Of a stretch of DNA of 64,000 nt, positions 53,770 through 63,780 are shown piece by piece. A model generated the notes under the pieces. It had not been told where the DNA came from. It did no database searches and was given only the letters and a program-made list of their open reading frames with translations. The translations under genes were made by a program, and so were the position numbers. Source of the stretch: Plantago ovata (taxonomy: Eukaryota; Streptophyta; Magnoliopsida; Lamiales; Plantaginaceae). Each line of letters begins with the position of its first letter. The stretch's first letter is position 1. The DNA lies in contig CM051458.1 in assembly GCA_028274465.1 (NCBI GenBank), positions 70,712,885-70,776,884 of the forward strand, written 5' to 3'.

Positions 53770-56700
53770 CTTGTTTGCTCTTGATTGTGCAGACTGCAGC
53801 CACGGAGACAAACGATGCAATCTGGCACTTTGATAGTGGCTGTGGAAAGCACATGACGGGCAACAAGAATAACCTTATAAACTATAGACGGTGGTCTAAA
53901 GGTCCAACAATAAGGTTTGCTGGTGGAGGCTCCGGATCTACAAAAGGCTATGGTGATGTGAAGTTGGGATGTATAACCATTTCTGGAGTTCTTTATGTCA
54001 AAAATCTTAAGTTTAACCTTTTCAGCATGAGTCAATTTGCTGACAAAGGATACTTCATCGAAATTAAAAGTGATGAATGTAAACTTGTAGATTTTGAGAC
54101 TAAAAAGGTTATAATGATTGCAAGAAGATCAGGAGGATTGTACACCGTTGATTGGTCTTCACCAAACGTTGAAAAATGCCTGGTCTCAGATCATGATTGC
54201 CTTGCTGAAAAAGCATGGTTATGGCATAAACGAACAAGTCATCTAAACTTCAAGACGCTGAATAAGCTGTCTAAAAAGGCACTTGTAGTTGGATTACCTA
54301 GGGTTACTTTTAAGAAGGATGGTGTTTGCAATGCATGTCAGCAAGGAAAGCAAACCAAATCCTCTTTCAAGAACAAGGCAGTACCGTCAACTACAAAACC
54401 TTTACAACTCTTGCACATGGACTTGTTTGAATCTTCTTCAACAAGCTATGCTGGTAAGAAGTATGGTCTAGTCGTGGTAGATGACTATTCAAGATTCACT
54501 TGGGTAGTATTCATCAAGCACAAATCTGAAACCAAGACTGAAATACCTAACTTGCTGAATAAGCTTGAAGTCATGAAAAATGACAAGGTAAGAGTCATAA
54601 GGACAGACCATGGTACTGAGTTTGTAAACCAGTACATAACTGAATATTGTACCTCCAAAGGTATTCAACATCAGTTATCCTCAGTAAGGACACCACAGCA
54701 AAATGGTGTTGCTGAACGGAAGAATCGTACCCTGAAGGAAGCCGCAAGAACAATGCTTGCTGACACTGAAATAAGTGAGGCTTACTGGGTTGAAGCGATT
54801 AATACCGCTTGCTATACTCAGAATAGATGTTTGATTACTAAGGAATACAACAAAACTCCTTATGAATTGTTTGTTGGAAGACCTCCTAACATCACTCATC
54901 TAAGAGTATTTGGTTGCAAGTGTTTCGTTCTTAACAATGGTAGAGAGTACCTAAGAACATTTCAACCAAAGGCAGACGAAGCGATATTTCTTGGCTACTC
55001 TTTGCATAGTAAAGCTTACAGAGTTTACAACAAAAAGGCACAAAAGATTGAAGAATCTGTGCATGTTGTATTCTACGAAAAGACGCAAGGTGTGCCTGCT
55101 GAAGAAGAAATATCAGAATGTATGAAAAAGCTAATCATACATGAGCAAAGAACTGAATCTGACGCTAGGAAATTCAAGTCAAATGAACTAAATGATGATT
55201 CTGACAATGATTCTCCTCCCCCGAGTCATGACAAGATGAATATAGTTCACGACAAGGAATTTCCAGCAAAAGATGCGGTTGCTCCGGAAGTTGCTGAAAT
55301 TACGCAATCTCCAGTGCCTGCTGATGAAATATCTCAACCCAGCAATGCTGAACAAGCAGTTGCTGACTATCAAATCTCAGCAGAGACACAAATTCCCAGT
55401 AGTACTGAACAAGTACATACTGAAGAGTCACATGCTGATGAGCAAACATATCCTGATCCAACAAACAGGAAACCTGTTAATAAATGGATTAGAGATCATC
55501 CCTCTACGGATATGATTGGCGATATTAATAAACGCCAAGTGACTAGATCCAAAGCTACTCAAGGACTTGCTGAAGAAGCAACTATCGTGGAAGTAGAATC
55601 CTTATTCTCTTGCTTTGTTTCAGAAATTGAACCTAAAACCATAGAAGAAGCTTTGAAGCATTCTGAATGGATAAAGGCAATGCAAGAAGAATTGGATCAA
55701 TTTGAAAGAAACAAAGTCTGGAAACTTGTGCCACTTGCTGAAAATAAGAAAGCTATTGGTACAAAGTGGGTGTTCAGAAACAAGCTGAGCGAGTCTGGTG
55801 AAGTAACAAGAAACAAAGCACGCTTAGTTGCTCAAGGTTACTGTCAGACTGAAGGATTGGACTATGATGAGTCTTACGCTCCAGTTGCAAGATTGGATGC
55901 TATTAGGCTTTTCTTGGCCTTTGCTGCTCACAATGACTTCATTGTTTACCAAATGGATGTTAAGAGTGCATTCTTAAATTGTGAACTTGCTGAAGAAGTC
56001 TACCTAGAACAACCCCCCGGCTTTGAACTTCCCTCAGAAACCAAGATGGTATATAAGCTTCAGAAAGCTGTATATGGTCTAAAGCAAGCACCAAGAGCAT
56101 GGTATGATACCTTAGCTAAGTTCTTGCTGGAAAATGGTTTCAAGAAAGGTGAAGTTGACAAAACTCTTTTTACCATGAACCATGATGGTAAATTAATCTT
56201 AGTTCAAATTTATGTGGATGACATAATTTTTGGATCTAAGGACAAGCAACTTTGTGATGATTTTGCCAAACTCATGACAAATAAGTTTGAAATGAGTATG
56301 ATGGGAAAATTGAATTATTTCCTAGGGTTGCAAGTCAAGCAACTCAAAGATGGAATATTCATAAATCAAGCAAAGTATGCGAAAGAAATGCTCATAAAGT
56401 TTAGGATCAAAGAGGATGAAAAACCTGAAAAGATCCCTATGAGTGTTGGTACCAAATTGGGCTATACTAAAGAGGACAAAAGTGTTGAAGAACACAAGTA
56501 TAGGAAGCTCATTGGTTCCTTGTTGTATTTAACAGCAAGTAGACCTGACATTCAGTATGCTGTTTGTGTGTGTGCAAGATTCCAATCTGATCCAAGAGAA
56601 TCACACTACAAAAAGGCAATTAAAATACTGAAATATGTTAAAGGTACAGTCAATGTTGGATTATGGTATCCAAAAGATTCTGGACTTGAATTGGTTGGCT

Positions 56701-57160
56701 ATTCTGATGCTGATCATGGTGGATCAACTCTTGATAGAAAAAGTACCTCTGGAACTTGTCAGTTTTTGGGTACTAGATTAATATCATGGTTCAGCAAGAA
56801 GCAAACGTGTGTCGCCAATTCATCTACAGAATCTGAATACATTGCAGCTGGTTGTTGCACAGCTCAAATCCTATGGATTCAGCAACAATTAGAGATTATG
56901 GTATTTCTGCAAAGAAAACACCAATCTTTTGTGATAATACAAGTGCTATTGCAATTACGCAAAATCCTAAGTTTCACTCTAGGACCAAGCACATTGATAT
57001 TAGACATCATTTCATTAGAGATCATGTGGAAAAAGGTGATATTGAGGTTGTGAAAGTAGGTACTGAAGATCAGCTTGCTGACATCTTTACCAAGCCCCTA
57101 CCGGATAATAGGTTCGCAATGCTAAGGTATAACCTTGGATTGATTGAACTACCTCAATAA
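53766..57160 (+). pseudogene. pol of the near-intact SIRE element, one late frameshift
   Basis: Open from 53766 in the -1 frame relative to gag. No ATG is near the start, so it must be made as a Gag-Pol fusion. Protease motif [13 protein letters not shown]; integrase zinc region ([17 protein letters not shown]) and core ([36 protein letters not shown]); RT with [39 protein letters not shown] and the catalytic YVDDIIFGS; RNase H with [19 protein letters not shown] and [10 protein letters not shown] frameshift near 56875 separates the last roughly 95 residues ([31 protein letters not shown]). The YVDDIIFGS and [12 protein letters not shown] forms are typical of SIRE/Maximus. Apart from the single indel it looks complete. 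Confidence 0.93.
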
Positions 57161-58032
57161 AGGATACACTTGGCAGAATGCTGAAACAGGTATTCAGCAA
57201 GCCAAAGTATTCCTGTCCAAAAGACCAAGTCACTGATTTCTTCTAAGAAATGATAAGTCACAACATGATTGCTGAAACAGGCATTCAAAGTAATTCCTTC
57301 AAAACAGGTATTTGTTAGGAAACTTGATCACTTGCTGAGACAGGAACTCAGTAAGTGAAAGAACTAAGGATTGCTGAGACGGGTACTTAGACAATCAAAA
57401 GATACTGAAACAGGTATTCAAGTATCAAAGGAATTTTCTGAACAGGAATTCAGAAAAGAGCAAAACTCATCTCTCAGATTTTACCAAAGGATGTCTCAAA
57501 TTGCAAAAGAATTTACTGATACGGAAATCAGAAATAAACTAGTAAAGGGGGAACTTTCAGCAAGAAGCTAGATTGTTAATTCAAACTCGCTGAAAAGATT
57601 CTTGTCTATTTCAGCAAGCAATCTATCCTTATTACTCGGTAAAATCAATTTGTGACGTTAAGCTGGCACAGATAAACTCGCAATAAATCATGACATGAAA
57701 TTCAATCGTGGCCATTGATTAAAAGGAGTTATTAATCTAACGGCTAACAAAACAAAGAGAGAGAGTGCTCTGACGGTTTTAGTTAGTGGGCCACTACGCA
57801 TTCAATGCAAAGGCTCCACTATCTCCAGTGTTTCTCTGTTTTACCCTTGCTGAGAACTCAAATCGATTGAGTTTCTCACACACCAGAGACACTATATAAA
57901 GAAGGAGTTAGAGAAATGACAAAATTCTTTAACTCACATTTCCTTCTCTGCAATTTCTAGCCTGAAACTACTGTACCTCCGATCAAAAAGCAAACTATCT
58001 TTTTCGTACAATTTCTTGCTCTATATAAAGAA
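57161..58032 (+). repeat. Post-pol spacer with repeated CTGAAACAGGTATTCAG motif
   Basis: 870 bp without a gene. Between 57178 and 57540 at least eight degenerate copies of a 17-20-bp motif (CTGARACAGGWAYTCAG) occur, for example near 57180, 57266, 57336, 57371, 57401, 57437 and 57515. A purine run GGGGGAA at 57546-57552 looks like a spare polypurine tract. The 15-mer TTGTTAGGAAACTTG, the LTR start plus one preceding T, appears at 57314-57328. The last 140 bp carry the TATA box for the third ORF. Confidence 0.75.
57893..57900 (+). promoter_or_regulatory. TATA box upstream of the third ORF (contig 2 copy)
   Basis: TATATAAA preceded by CAC and followed by GAAGGAG, 140 bp before the ATG at 58033. 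A second TATA-like box (TATATAAAG) lies at 58022-58030 in this copy only; the contig 1 copy reads TATTAAAG there. Confidence 0.65.
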
Positions 58033-59080
58033 ATGGCTCCCAAGAGACAGTCATCTAAGTCCTCAAAATCGTCAAAGGTTGACAGTGCTGAAACACGCAT
58101 TGCTCCGGTGACTGCTCGGTGACTTCTCTGACCCAAAACAAGCGAAAGTTGTGTTGAAAAACGACCGAATCACTGAAAAACCTATGCCTCCGTCATATCT
58201 TGACACTGCAAAGTGTGAGATGTTGATGCAATGGGGAGGATTTGCAAAAGAAAAGTACATTAGGTACTTTTATGAACAAGAATTGATGACCAAAATGAAG
58301 AGGCGCTTGAGTTCATCAGCAGCAAGGCCTCATGAACTTTATCTCTGCTCGCACTAAGCAAGTGAGCATGATTGATACTATGGAGTTCTACAACAATGCA
58401 GAAATCCAGTCCCTTACAGACAGTAATGGAGTCACTGAAAAAGTGATCCTTACTTATGTTCAGAACACGCAAATCGTCCTGAAATGGACTGATTTAGCGG
58501 AGATTTTTCAGATTCCAACCAATGGAACTGAAGACGACGTCACTGCCACTGACGAAGAATTGAAGCTTTCTACAGTGACGTCAGAAATGCAAAAATGAAG
58601 AAAGGCGAGATAGCTCCCGTGACTTGGACAAAGCACGTTAAGAGAAAGCATCTCTGCCTTCACTTGGTCTAGTAGCTCTGCTACTGATTAAAGTTCTTGA
58701 CTCCCAAGTTGGAGGAATTGACCAAGTAGGCCTGAGAAGATGGCCATTGCTGATGCATATCCATGAAAATAAATCGAACTTAACTGGGCTAAGTACATTT
58801 TCAACAGGCTTGTTGATTGTGTTACTAAGTTTAAGGTAAAGGTAGAAGACAACAAGGTCTCACCTTCCTTTCCAGTTATGTATGGAATCAAGATATGCTA
58901 TATCCTTGAACATTTCAGGATTCAGCTAAGAAACCCATTGCCAATCAAGAAATCTGTGTGCAATGTGGGAAGATCTTTCTACAAGCAGAATGTACCTAAG
59001 ATTGCTGGAAAGAAATCCAAGAAAGACACAACTGCAAATGTTGTCAGCACAACCAGCAAGAAAGGTATACAACAGCTGCC
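58033..59080 (+). pseudogene. Third ORF of the SIRE element, 5' part (contig 2 copy)
   Basis: Starts ATG at 58033 (MAPKRQSSKSSKSS) and matches 37919-36890 of contig 1 on the opposite strand to within scattered one- to three-base differences. It has frameshifts near 58110, 58320, 58570 and later, not all at the same places as the other copy. Recognisable segments: SYLDTAKCEMLMQWG, EFYNNAEIQSL, QIVLKWTDLAEIF and MYGIKICYILEHF. It runs into the assembly gap. It is probably the same gene as 32655-37919, seen from the other contig end. Confidence 0.8.
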
Positions 59081-59180
59081 NNNNNNNNNNNNNNNNNNNN
59101 NNNNNNNNNNNNNNNNNNNNNNNNNNNNNNNNNNNNNNNNNNNNNNNNNNNNNNNNNNNNNNNNNNNNNNNNNNNNNNNN
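59081..59180. other. Assembly gap of 100 N
   Basis: Exactly 100 N, a scaffold placeholder. The sequence to the right is an unrelated Tat element, so nothing in it supports this join. Confidence 0.99.
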
Positions 59181-61159
59181 GAGACTTGCATCGGTTGTTT
59201 TGATGGGGTTGCGTCTTCGACCATCCTCAGAGCACTCTTGTTGCTGAGATTTTTCCTCTGAGTTCCTTTTGAGGGATACGCCACGAGGAAGTCGGCTATG
59301 ACTTGTGCTTCTTGGCGACGGTGCTGGTAGTCGATGTCGGTACTCGCTTAGCTCAATCGCCCCCCTTGCCATCTTCCAGAATTCGGGCCTTTCCGAGGAC
59401 TGCTTGAGAGGTTGCTTGTCAAAACACACAACCTGGTGAGCCCAAAGTAGGGTTTTAGCCTCCTTGCCGATAACGAGGGCAAGGAAAGCCTCTCGATATC
59501 CATGTACCGCGTTTCAGCCCGGCAAGTACTTTGCTCAAGTAGTAGAATGGGCAAGTGGTCATTCCCTTGGTTCGCACCAAAACCGAGCTGATAGCTTCCC
59601 GGTTGCTGCTAAGTACAATAGAGTACCTCTCCGTCCACGGGCTTTGACAATAGAGGGGGAGCGAGTAGGTACTCTTCAGCTTCTCGAAGGCTTCCTCGCA
59701 CTCCTTTGTCCACTCGAAGTGGCTGCTCTTCTCAATACCTTGAAAAAAGGTAGATTTTTTCTCGCCGACCTTGAGATGAACCTACTCAATGCAATTGATT
59801 TTCCGACCAATTGGTCACCTCATGATGGACTGAGGTTGGGGAAGGTCGAGGATGGCCTTTATCTTTTCGGGGTTCGCTTCTATTCCTCTTTCTGTCACCA
59901 TGTAACCGAGGAACTTCCCCCCTTTGACACCGAAGGTACACTTCGCCGGGTTGAGCTTCATGCCATACTTTCCTCAAGATTGAGAAGCACTTTGCCGGTA
60001 ACCTACATGTTGCTCCTCGGTCTTGCTCTTGACGAGCATGTCACGACATAATACTTCCATGGTTTTACCAAGCTCTCCTTGACATCTTGTTTAACCAGCC
60101 TTTGGTAGGTCGCTCCGGCGTTCTTAAGGCCAAATGGCATCACGTTGAAGCAATACACATTGCCGTTAGCGAAGAAGGCGGTTTTAGGCACATCATCTTT
60201 GGCCATTTTGACCTGGTAGAAGCCCTGGTACGCATCCATGAAACTCAGGAGGGCGCATCCAGCGGTGGAATCAACGAGCTGTCGATCCGTGGGAGGGGGT
60301 ATGGATCCTTCGGGCAAAACGTTGAGCCTTGTAAAGTTGTTGCACATTCGCCATTTTCCCGGACCCTTCTCCACGAGGACCACGTTGCATACCCAGTCTG
60401 AGTATCTCACTTCTTTGATGTGGCCAGCTTTAGAAGCCTTTGTACTTCCGCTTCTATGATGGCGTTATCTTCCGCACTGAAGTCTCTTCGCTTTTCTCTG
60501 ATGTGGGTGATCGATGATCTACGTTCAGACGTGAACGGCGACACGTGGGTCGATCCCCTTCAGGTCCTCGGTGCTCCACGCGAAGACATCGTTGTTGTCT
60601 TTCAAACATTGGATGAGTTCATCCTGACTTCAGTGGCCATCTCTGTGCCAATTTTTGTGACCTTGTCGGCACTTCCTTCGACAATTTGGATTTCTTCTAG
60701 GGCTTCTCTTGCTTCAATTTTGTTTTCTCAAAGAATTTTTTCTTTTGGAAGAGGGTGGGACTGGTGGAATCACTTGATACTCCTCGAGCTCCTTAACAGC
60801 TCCTACTAGAGTATCTTTGTCTTTCTTCATGATTGCTTTTCTTCGCCTAAGTGACGGACTTGGCTTTTTTGATTTTTCTTCACTCGCCGAACCGTGTAGA
60901 AACGATAAGGCGCATTGTGAACAAGGGGTGTCTCCTCGGATGATTGCCCGGGGTTGGGTTCTCCAATGGCTACCCTTGAAGTGAACTTGGCAGACAAGGT
61001 GTAGCATTCCCATGCTTCTCGTATGTCTCCTACTTCCTGTCCGATTCCCAAAGGAGTGGGGAATTTTAGCTTGTTGTGGACCGTGGACACTACGGCTCGG
61101 AATTGAGAGAGAGCGGGTCGCCCTAGGACTGCGAAATAATCGAATGGCATATCGACCAC
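59181..61159 (-). pseudogene. Degenerate pol of Tat-lineage element T
   Basis: The minus strand encodes broken pieces of Tat-type Pol. The protease end comes first (FDYFAVLGRPAL, FRAVVSTVHNKLKFPTP, ECYTLSAK; 61159-60980). A linker and RT N-terminus follow (IIEAEVQRLLKAGHIKEV). The RT core is at 60410-60080 (NVVLVEKGPGKWRMC, FMDAYQGFYQVKM, VMPFGLKNAGATYQRL); the YVDD position is mutated beyond recognition. Remains of the RT thumb and RNase H run to 59181 with many stops and frameshifts. It is cut by the assembly gap; integrase is not seen. Not functional. Confidence 0.85.
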
Positions 61160-63693
61160 ACGAAAGGAACTTGTTGGGTTACCCTTCTAGGAGCGCTACC
61201 CATTGACACTGTGAGGTTGATCATTCCGAGCGGCATGACAGGTTGTCCTCCGAACCCTACCAATGCGCTCCTCACTTCTCTGAGCCCTTCCCTTGGGTTC
61301 ATGTGCATCCTTTTCAAGGTTCCGGTGAAGATCAAGTTTGCCGAGCATCCAGTATCGACGAGGATCCTACCCAACTTGTAGGATTGAACATCCAAGGACA
61401 CTACAAGTGGGACGCAAGGATCATAGATGCTGCCTCCTCCAGCATGCTTCAGAGGTATCTCGCTATCATCGAAAGAGATAACGTTGGTTCCTGGTCGCGC
61501 GGCTTGAGCGTACTTCACATCTCGAACCCTAAGGTTGTCCGCCGTAATCTCCCTTTGATTACGCGTGTCGCCGCCGGCGGGTCCTCCCGCAATTGTGAGA
61601 GTGCGGATGCTTCCATTTACAGGGCGGTTCTCATAATTGTTGTAATTATGGATGTCGTCGTCCTGAGGGTTTCCTTGGTAGGGGTGCTCGCTCTCAGTTT
61701 GAGGAGGTGGGGGCAGGAGTGCCAGGGGTTCCTCCTTCCGGATGTAGTTAACCAGTTGGCCGTTACGTATCATTCTCTCAATTTCGTTCTTGAGCTCGAC
61801 ACACTCATCGGAGGTATGCCCTTTCCCCTTGTGAAACTTGCAAAATTTTTCCGAGTTCTTGTTCCTTTGGTTTTCCTTAATCGGGGGTGGCCACGAGACG
61901 TCTAGCTTCCTCGAGACTATATAGTTCAAGATGTCGGATCTTGGCCTATTCAAGTCTGTGTAGTTGCTATATCGTCTTGGAGGCGACCTTCTGGGAGGAG
62001 ACCTCCTATCTCTGAAATCATTTCTTGAGTTGCCCTCCTTGATCAACCCGAACTTTTGCTCTTTCCTCTGCTTCCCGGGATTTTGTGGGCGAGGAGGGTA
62101 CTCTTTCTCTTTTTCTTTTTCTTTCCCTTTTTCCTTGGGAAGATTGGTTCTCACTGTGACCGTTCTTCGGAATTCCTCGGCTTCGAGGAAGTCCTTGCAA
62201 ACTTTGGCAAGTTGCGCTTCATTCTCTATACACGATGCTGAGAGTACATCTTGGAATCTGATATTGGTAGTGTTACCATACAAGTATTCCTTCCTCTCAT
62301 TGATCGAGTGATCCTCGACTTGGAGGGCTGCTTCATGAAAGCGGTTGATGAAGTCCCTCAAGTCTTCATTGTTTCTCTGGACAATTTCGGCCAAGTACCT
62401 CACCCGTCTCTTGGCGTTCATCACTTTCTCGAAACGCTTAGAAAACTCCTTACAGAGGTCTCTATATGATTTGATAGATCGGTGAGGAAGGCGCGACCAC
62501 CATTTCATTGCTTCCCCGGATAAGTTAGCCGGGAAGAGGAGTGCTTTAGTCCTTGAGTCATGACCGTAAGCATCCATTTTGGTGCCAAATCTTACCAAGT
62601 AGTCCTTTGGACAACTTGTTCCATCATAGCTTTCGAAGGTGGGAAAGCCTCTTTCAATTTTGGCTTGGTGGTTCCTGATCTCATCGCACAAAGGGCTCGG
62701 ATCTTGGTCTTGCTCTCTTTCTTGGACAGTTCCTCGAAGAGTCTCTATCTGAGCATCAAGTGCGGATTTCCTCGCGTTGAGTTCCTCCAGAGTGAGCCTC
62801 CTCCCCGTGATCGGATCGACCAGGGGGGTTACCTCAGCTACTGTTCTCAATGCTTGATTCTCTTCCACCGCTTCTTGTTGGTTTTGAGGAGTTACCTGGT
62901 TGGGAGTAACTTGATTTGGGAGAGCGGGTGGTGTAGCGACCACCTGAGCCCTATTTTCTTGTTGCGCTACATTTTGCAATGATGCCCTTATTCTTCTATC
63001 AATCAGGTCTCTCAAATCATCCGGGGCACCTTGTGGTCCTAACCTCGATTGGATTCTTGATGGTCCGAGTCGAGATTGGATCGGCCTGGTGTTGGCTCTT
63101 GAATGTGCTTCATCTTGAGCAACAGGTGCTCTTCCCTGAGATTGGCGAGGAGCGACCAATGTGGCTCGAGGTTGCTCTTGCACTAGTGCTTGTGGTTCCA
63201 CTGGAGCTTGTATCTCGGTATTAACCCTAATAGCCTCATTACCTCCGACATATCCTTGTAAAGTAAGAAGGAATAGACCGTATTGAGCTTCGCCCATCCC
63301 GAAATCTGATGGTCGGACGACACGTCCATCAGGAAGGGTGAAGGTCAATGCGGCCGGTTGAGGAGGAATCACTGCCACGGGAGGTTGGTTGATTGCTACC
63401 GGATGAGGCTGCCCCCTAGACTCGGCGTTGTTTGCGACTCTCAAAGCTCCATAGGCGTTTCCTACCGGGACTCCTTGCGGGTTGTTTTCCCCGGATGTCT
63501 CATTTTGGGAGTGAGTGACATTAGTAAATGCCCCCTCCGTGTAATCCCGGTTCCTTGCAACATTGTTATTTCTTGGCTCCCTAGGAACACCCTCCGTTCC
63601 TCCTCCGCGACCGTTATTAGAGGGACGGCCTCTAGGTCGAGGAGGATTTGCGGGTGGTGCATTAGCAAGACGGTTGCTTCTTCTGGGAGGCAT
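61123..63693 (-). CDS. gag-protease of Tat-lineage element T
   Basis: An uninterrupted minus-strand frame of 856 codons from the ATG at 63693 (MPPRRSNRLANAPP). The first roughly 280 residues are Pro/Asn/Gln-rich and disordered. The Gag domain (about 330-530) has GFPTFESYDGTSCPKDYL, MKWWSRLPHRSI, FSKRFEKVMNAKR and LRDFINRFHEAA. A basic KEKEKE stretch is followed by the zinc-binding CKFHKGKGHTSDEC (about 650) and then a protease with RILVDTGCSANLIF (catalytic DTG) and a hydrophobic flap region. These are the usual Tat/Retand/Ogre features. The frame shifts near 61140 into the pol pieces, which may be decay or the normal way to express pol. Confidence 0.9.
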   Translation of the reverse strand: MPPRRSNRLANAPPANPPRPRGRPSNNGRGGGTEGVPREPRNNNVARNRDYTEGAFTNVTHSQNETSGENNPQGVPVGNAYGALRVANNAESRGQPHPVAINQPPVAVIPPQPAALTFTLPDGRVVRPSDFGMGEAQYGLFLLTLQGYVGGNEAIRVNTEIQAPVEPQALVQEQPRATLVAPRQSQGRAPVAQDEAHSRANTRPIQSRLGPSRIQSRLGPQGAPDDLRDLIDRRIRASLQNVAQQENRAQVVATPPALPNQVTPNQVTPQNQQEAVEENQALRTVAEVTPLVDPITGRRLTLEELNARKSALDAQIETLRGTVQEREQDQDPSPLCDEIRNHQAKIERGFPTFESYDGTSCPKDYLVRFGTKMDAYGHDSRTKALLFPANLSGEAMKWWSRLPHRSIKSYRDLCKEFSKRFEKVMNAKRRVRYLAEIVQRNNEDLRDFINRFHEAALQVEDHSINERKEYLYGNTTNIRFQDVLSASCIENEAQLAKVCKDFLEAEEFRRTVTVRTNLPKEKGKEKEKEKEYPPRPQNPGKQRKEQKFGLIKEGNSRNDFRDRRSPPRRSPPRRYSNYTDLNRPRSDILNYIVSRKLDVSWPPPIKENQRNKNSEKFCKFHKGKGHTSDECVELKNEIERMIRNGQLVNYIRKEEPLALLPPPPQTESEHPYQGNPQDDDIHNYNNYENRPVNGSIRTLTIAGGPAGGDTRNQREITADNLRVRDVKYAQAARPGTNVISFDDSEIPLKHAGGGSIYDPCVPLVVSLDVQSYKLGRILVDTGCSANLIFTGTLKRMHMNPREGLREVRSALVGFGGQPVMPLGMINLTVSMGSAPRRVTQQVPFVWSICHSIISQS

Positions 63694-63760
63694 ATTCGTG
63701 AAGTGTCACGAGGAGGAAGGTGGCTCGACCAGTAGTGCAAGGTATGACCTTTTGTGTCGC

Positions 63761-63778
63761 TTCCCACAGATGGCGCCA
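63761..63778 (-). promoter_or_regulatory. Primer-binding site of T
   Basis: Minus strand TGGCGCCATCTGTGGGAA, two bases after the LTR end. This form is usual in Tat/Ogre-type elements, where it is generally assigned to tRNA-Arg; I have not verified the tRNA. Confidence 0.8.
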
Positions 63779-63780
63779 AA

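Noticed and set aside
57314-57328. Start of a further SIRE LTR
   Set aside because: Homology ends after 15 bases and no LTR body or primer site follows.
59181-59460. Continuity between SIRE (contig 2) and Tat element T (contig 3)
   Set aside because: The join is only an N gap, and the two sides share no element or duplication.
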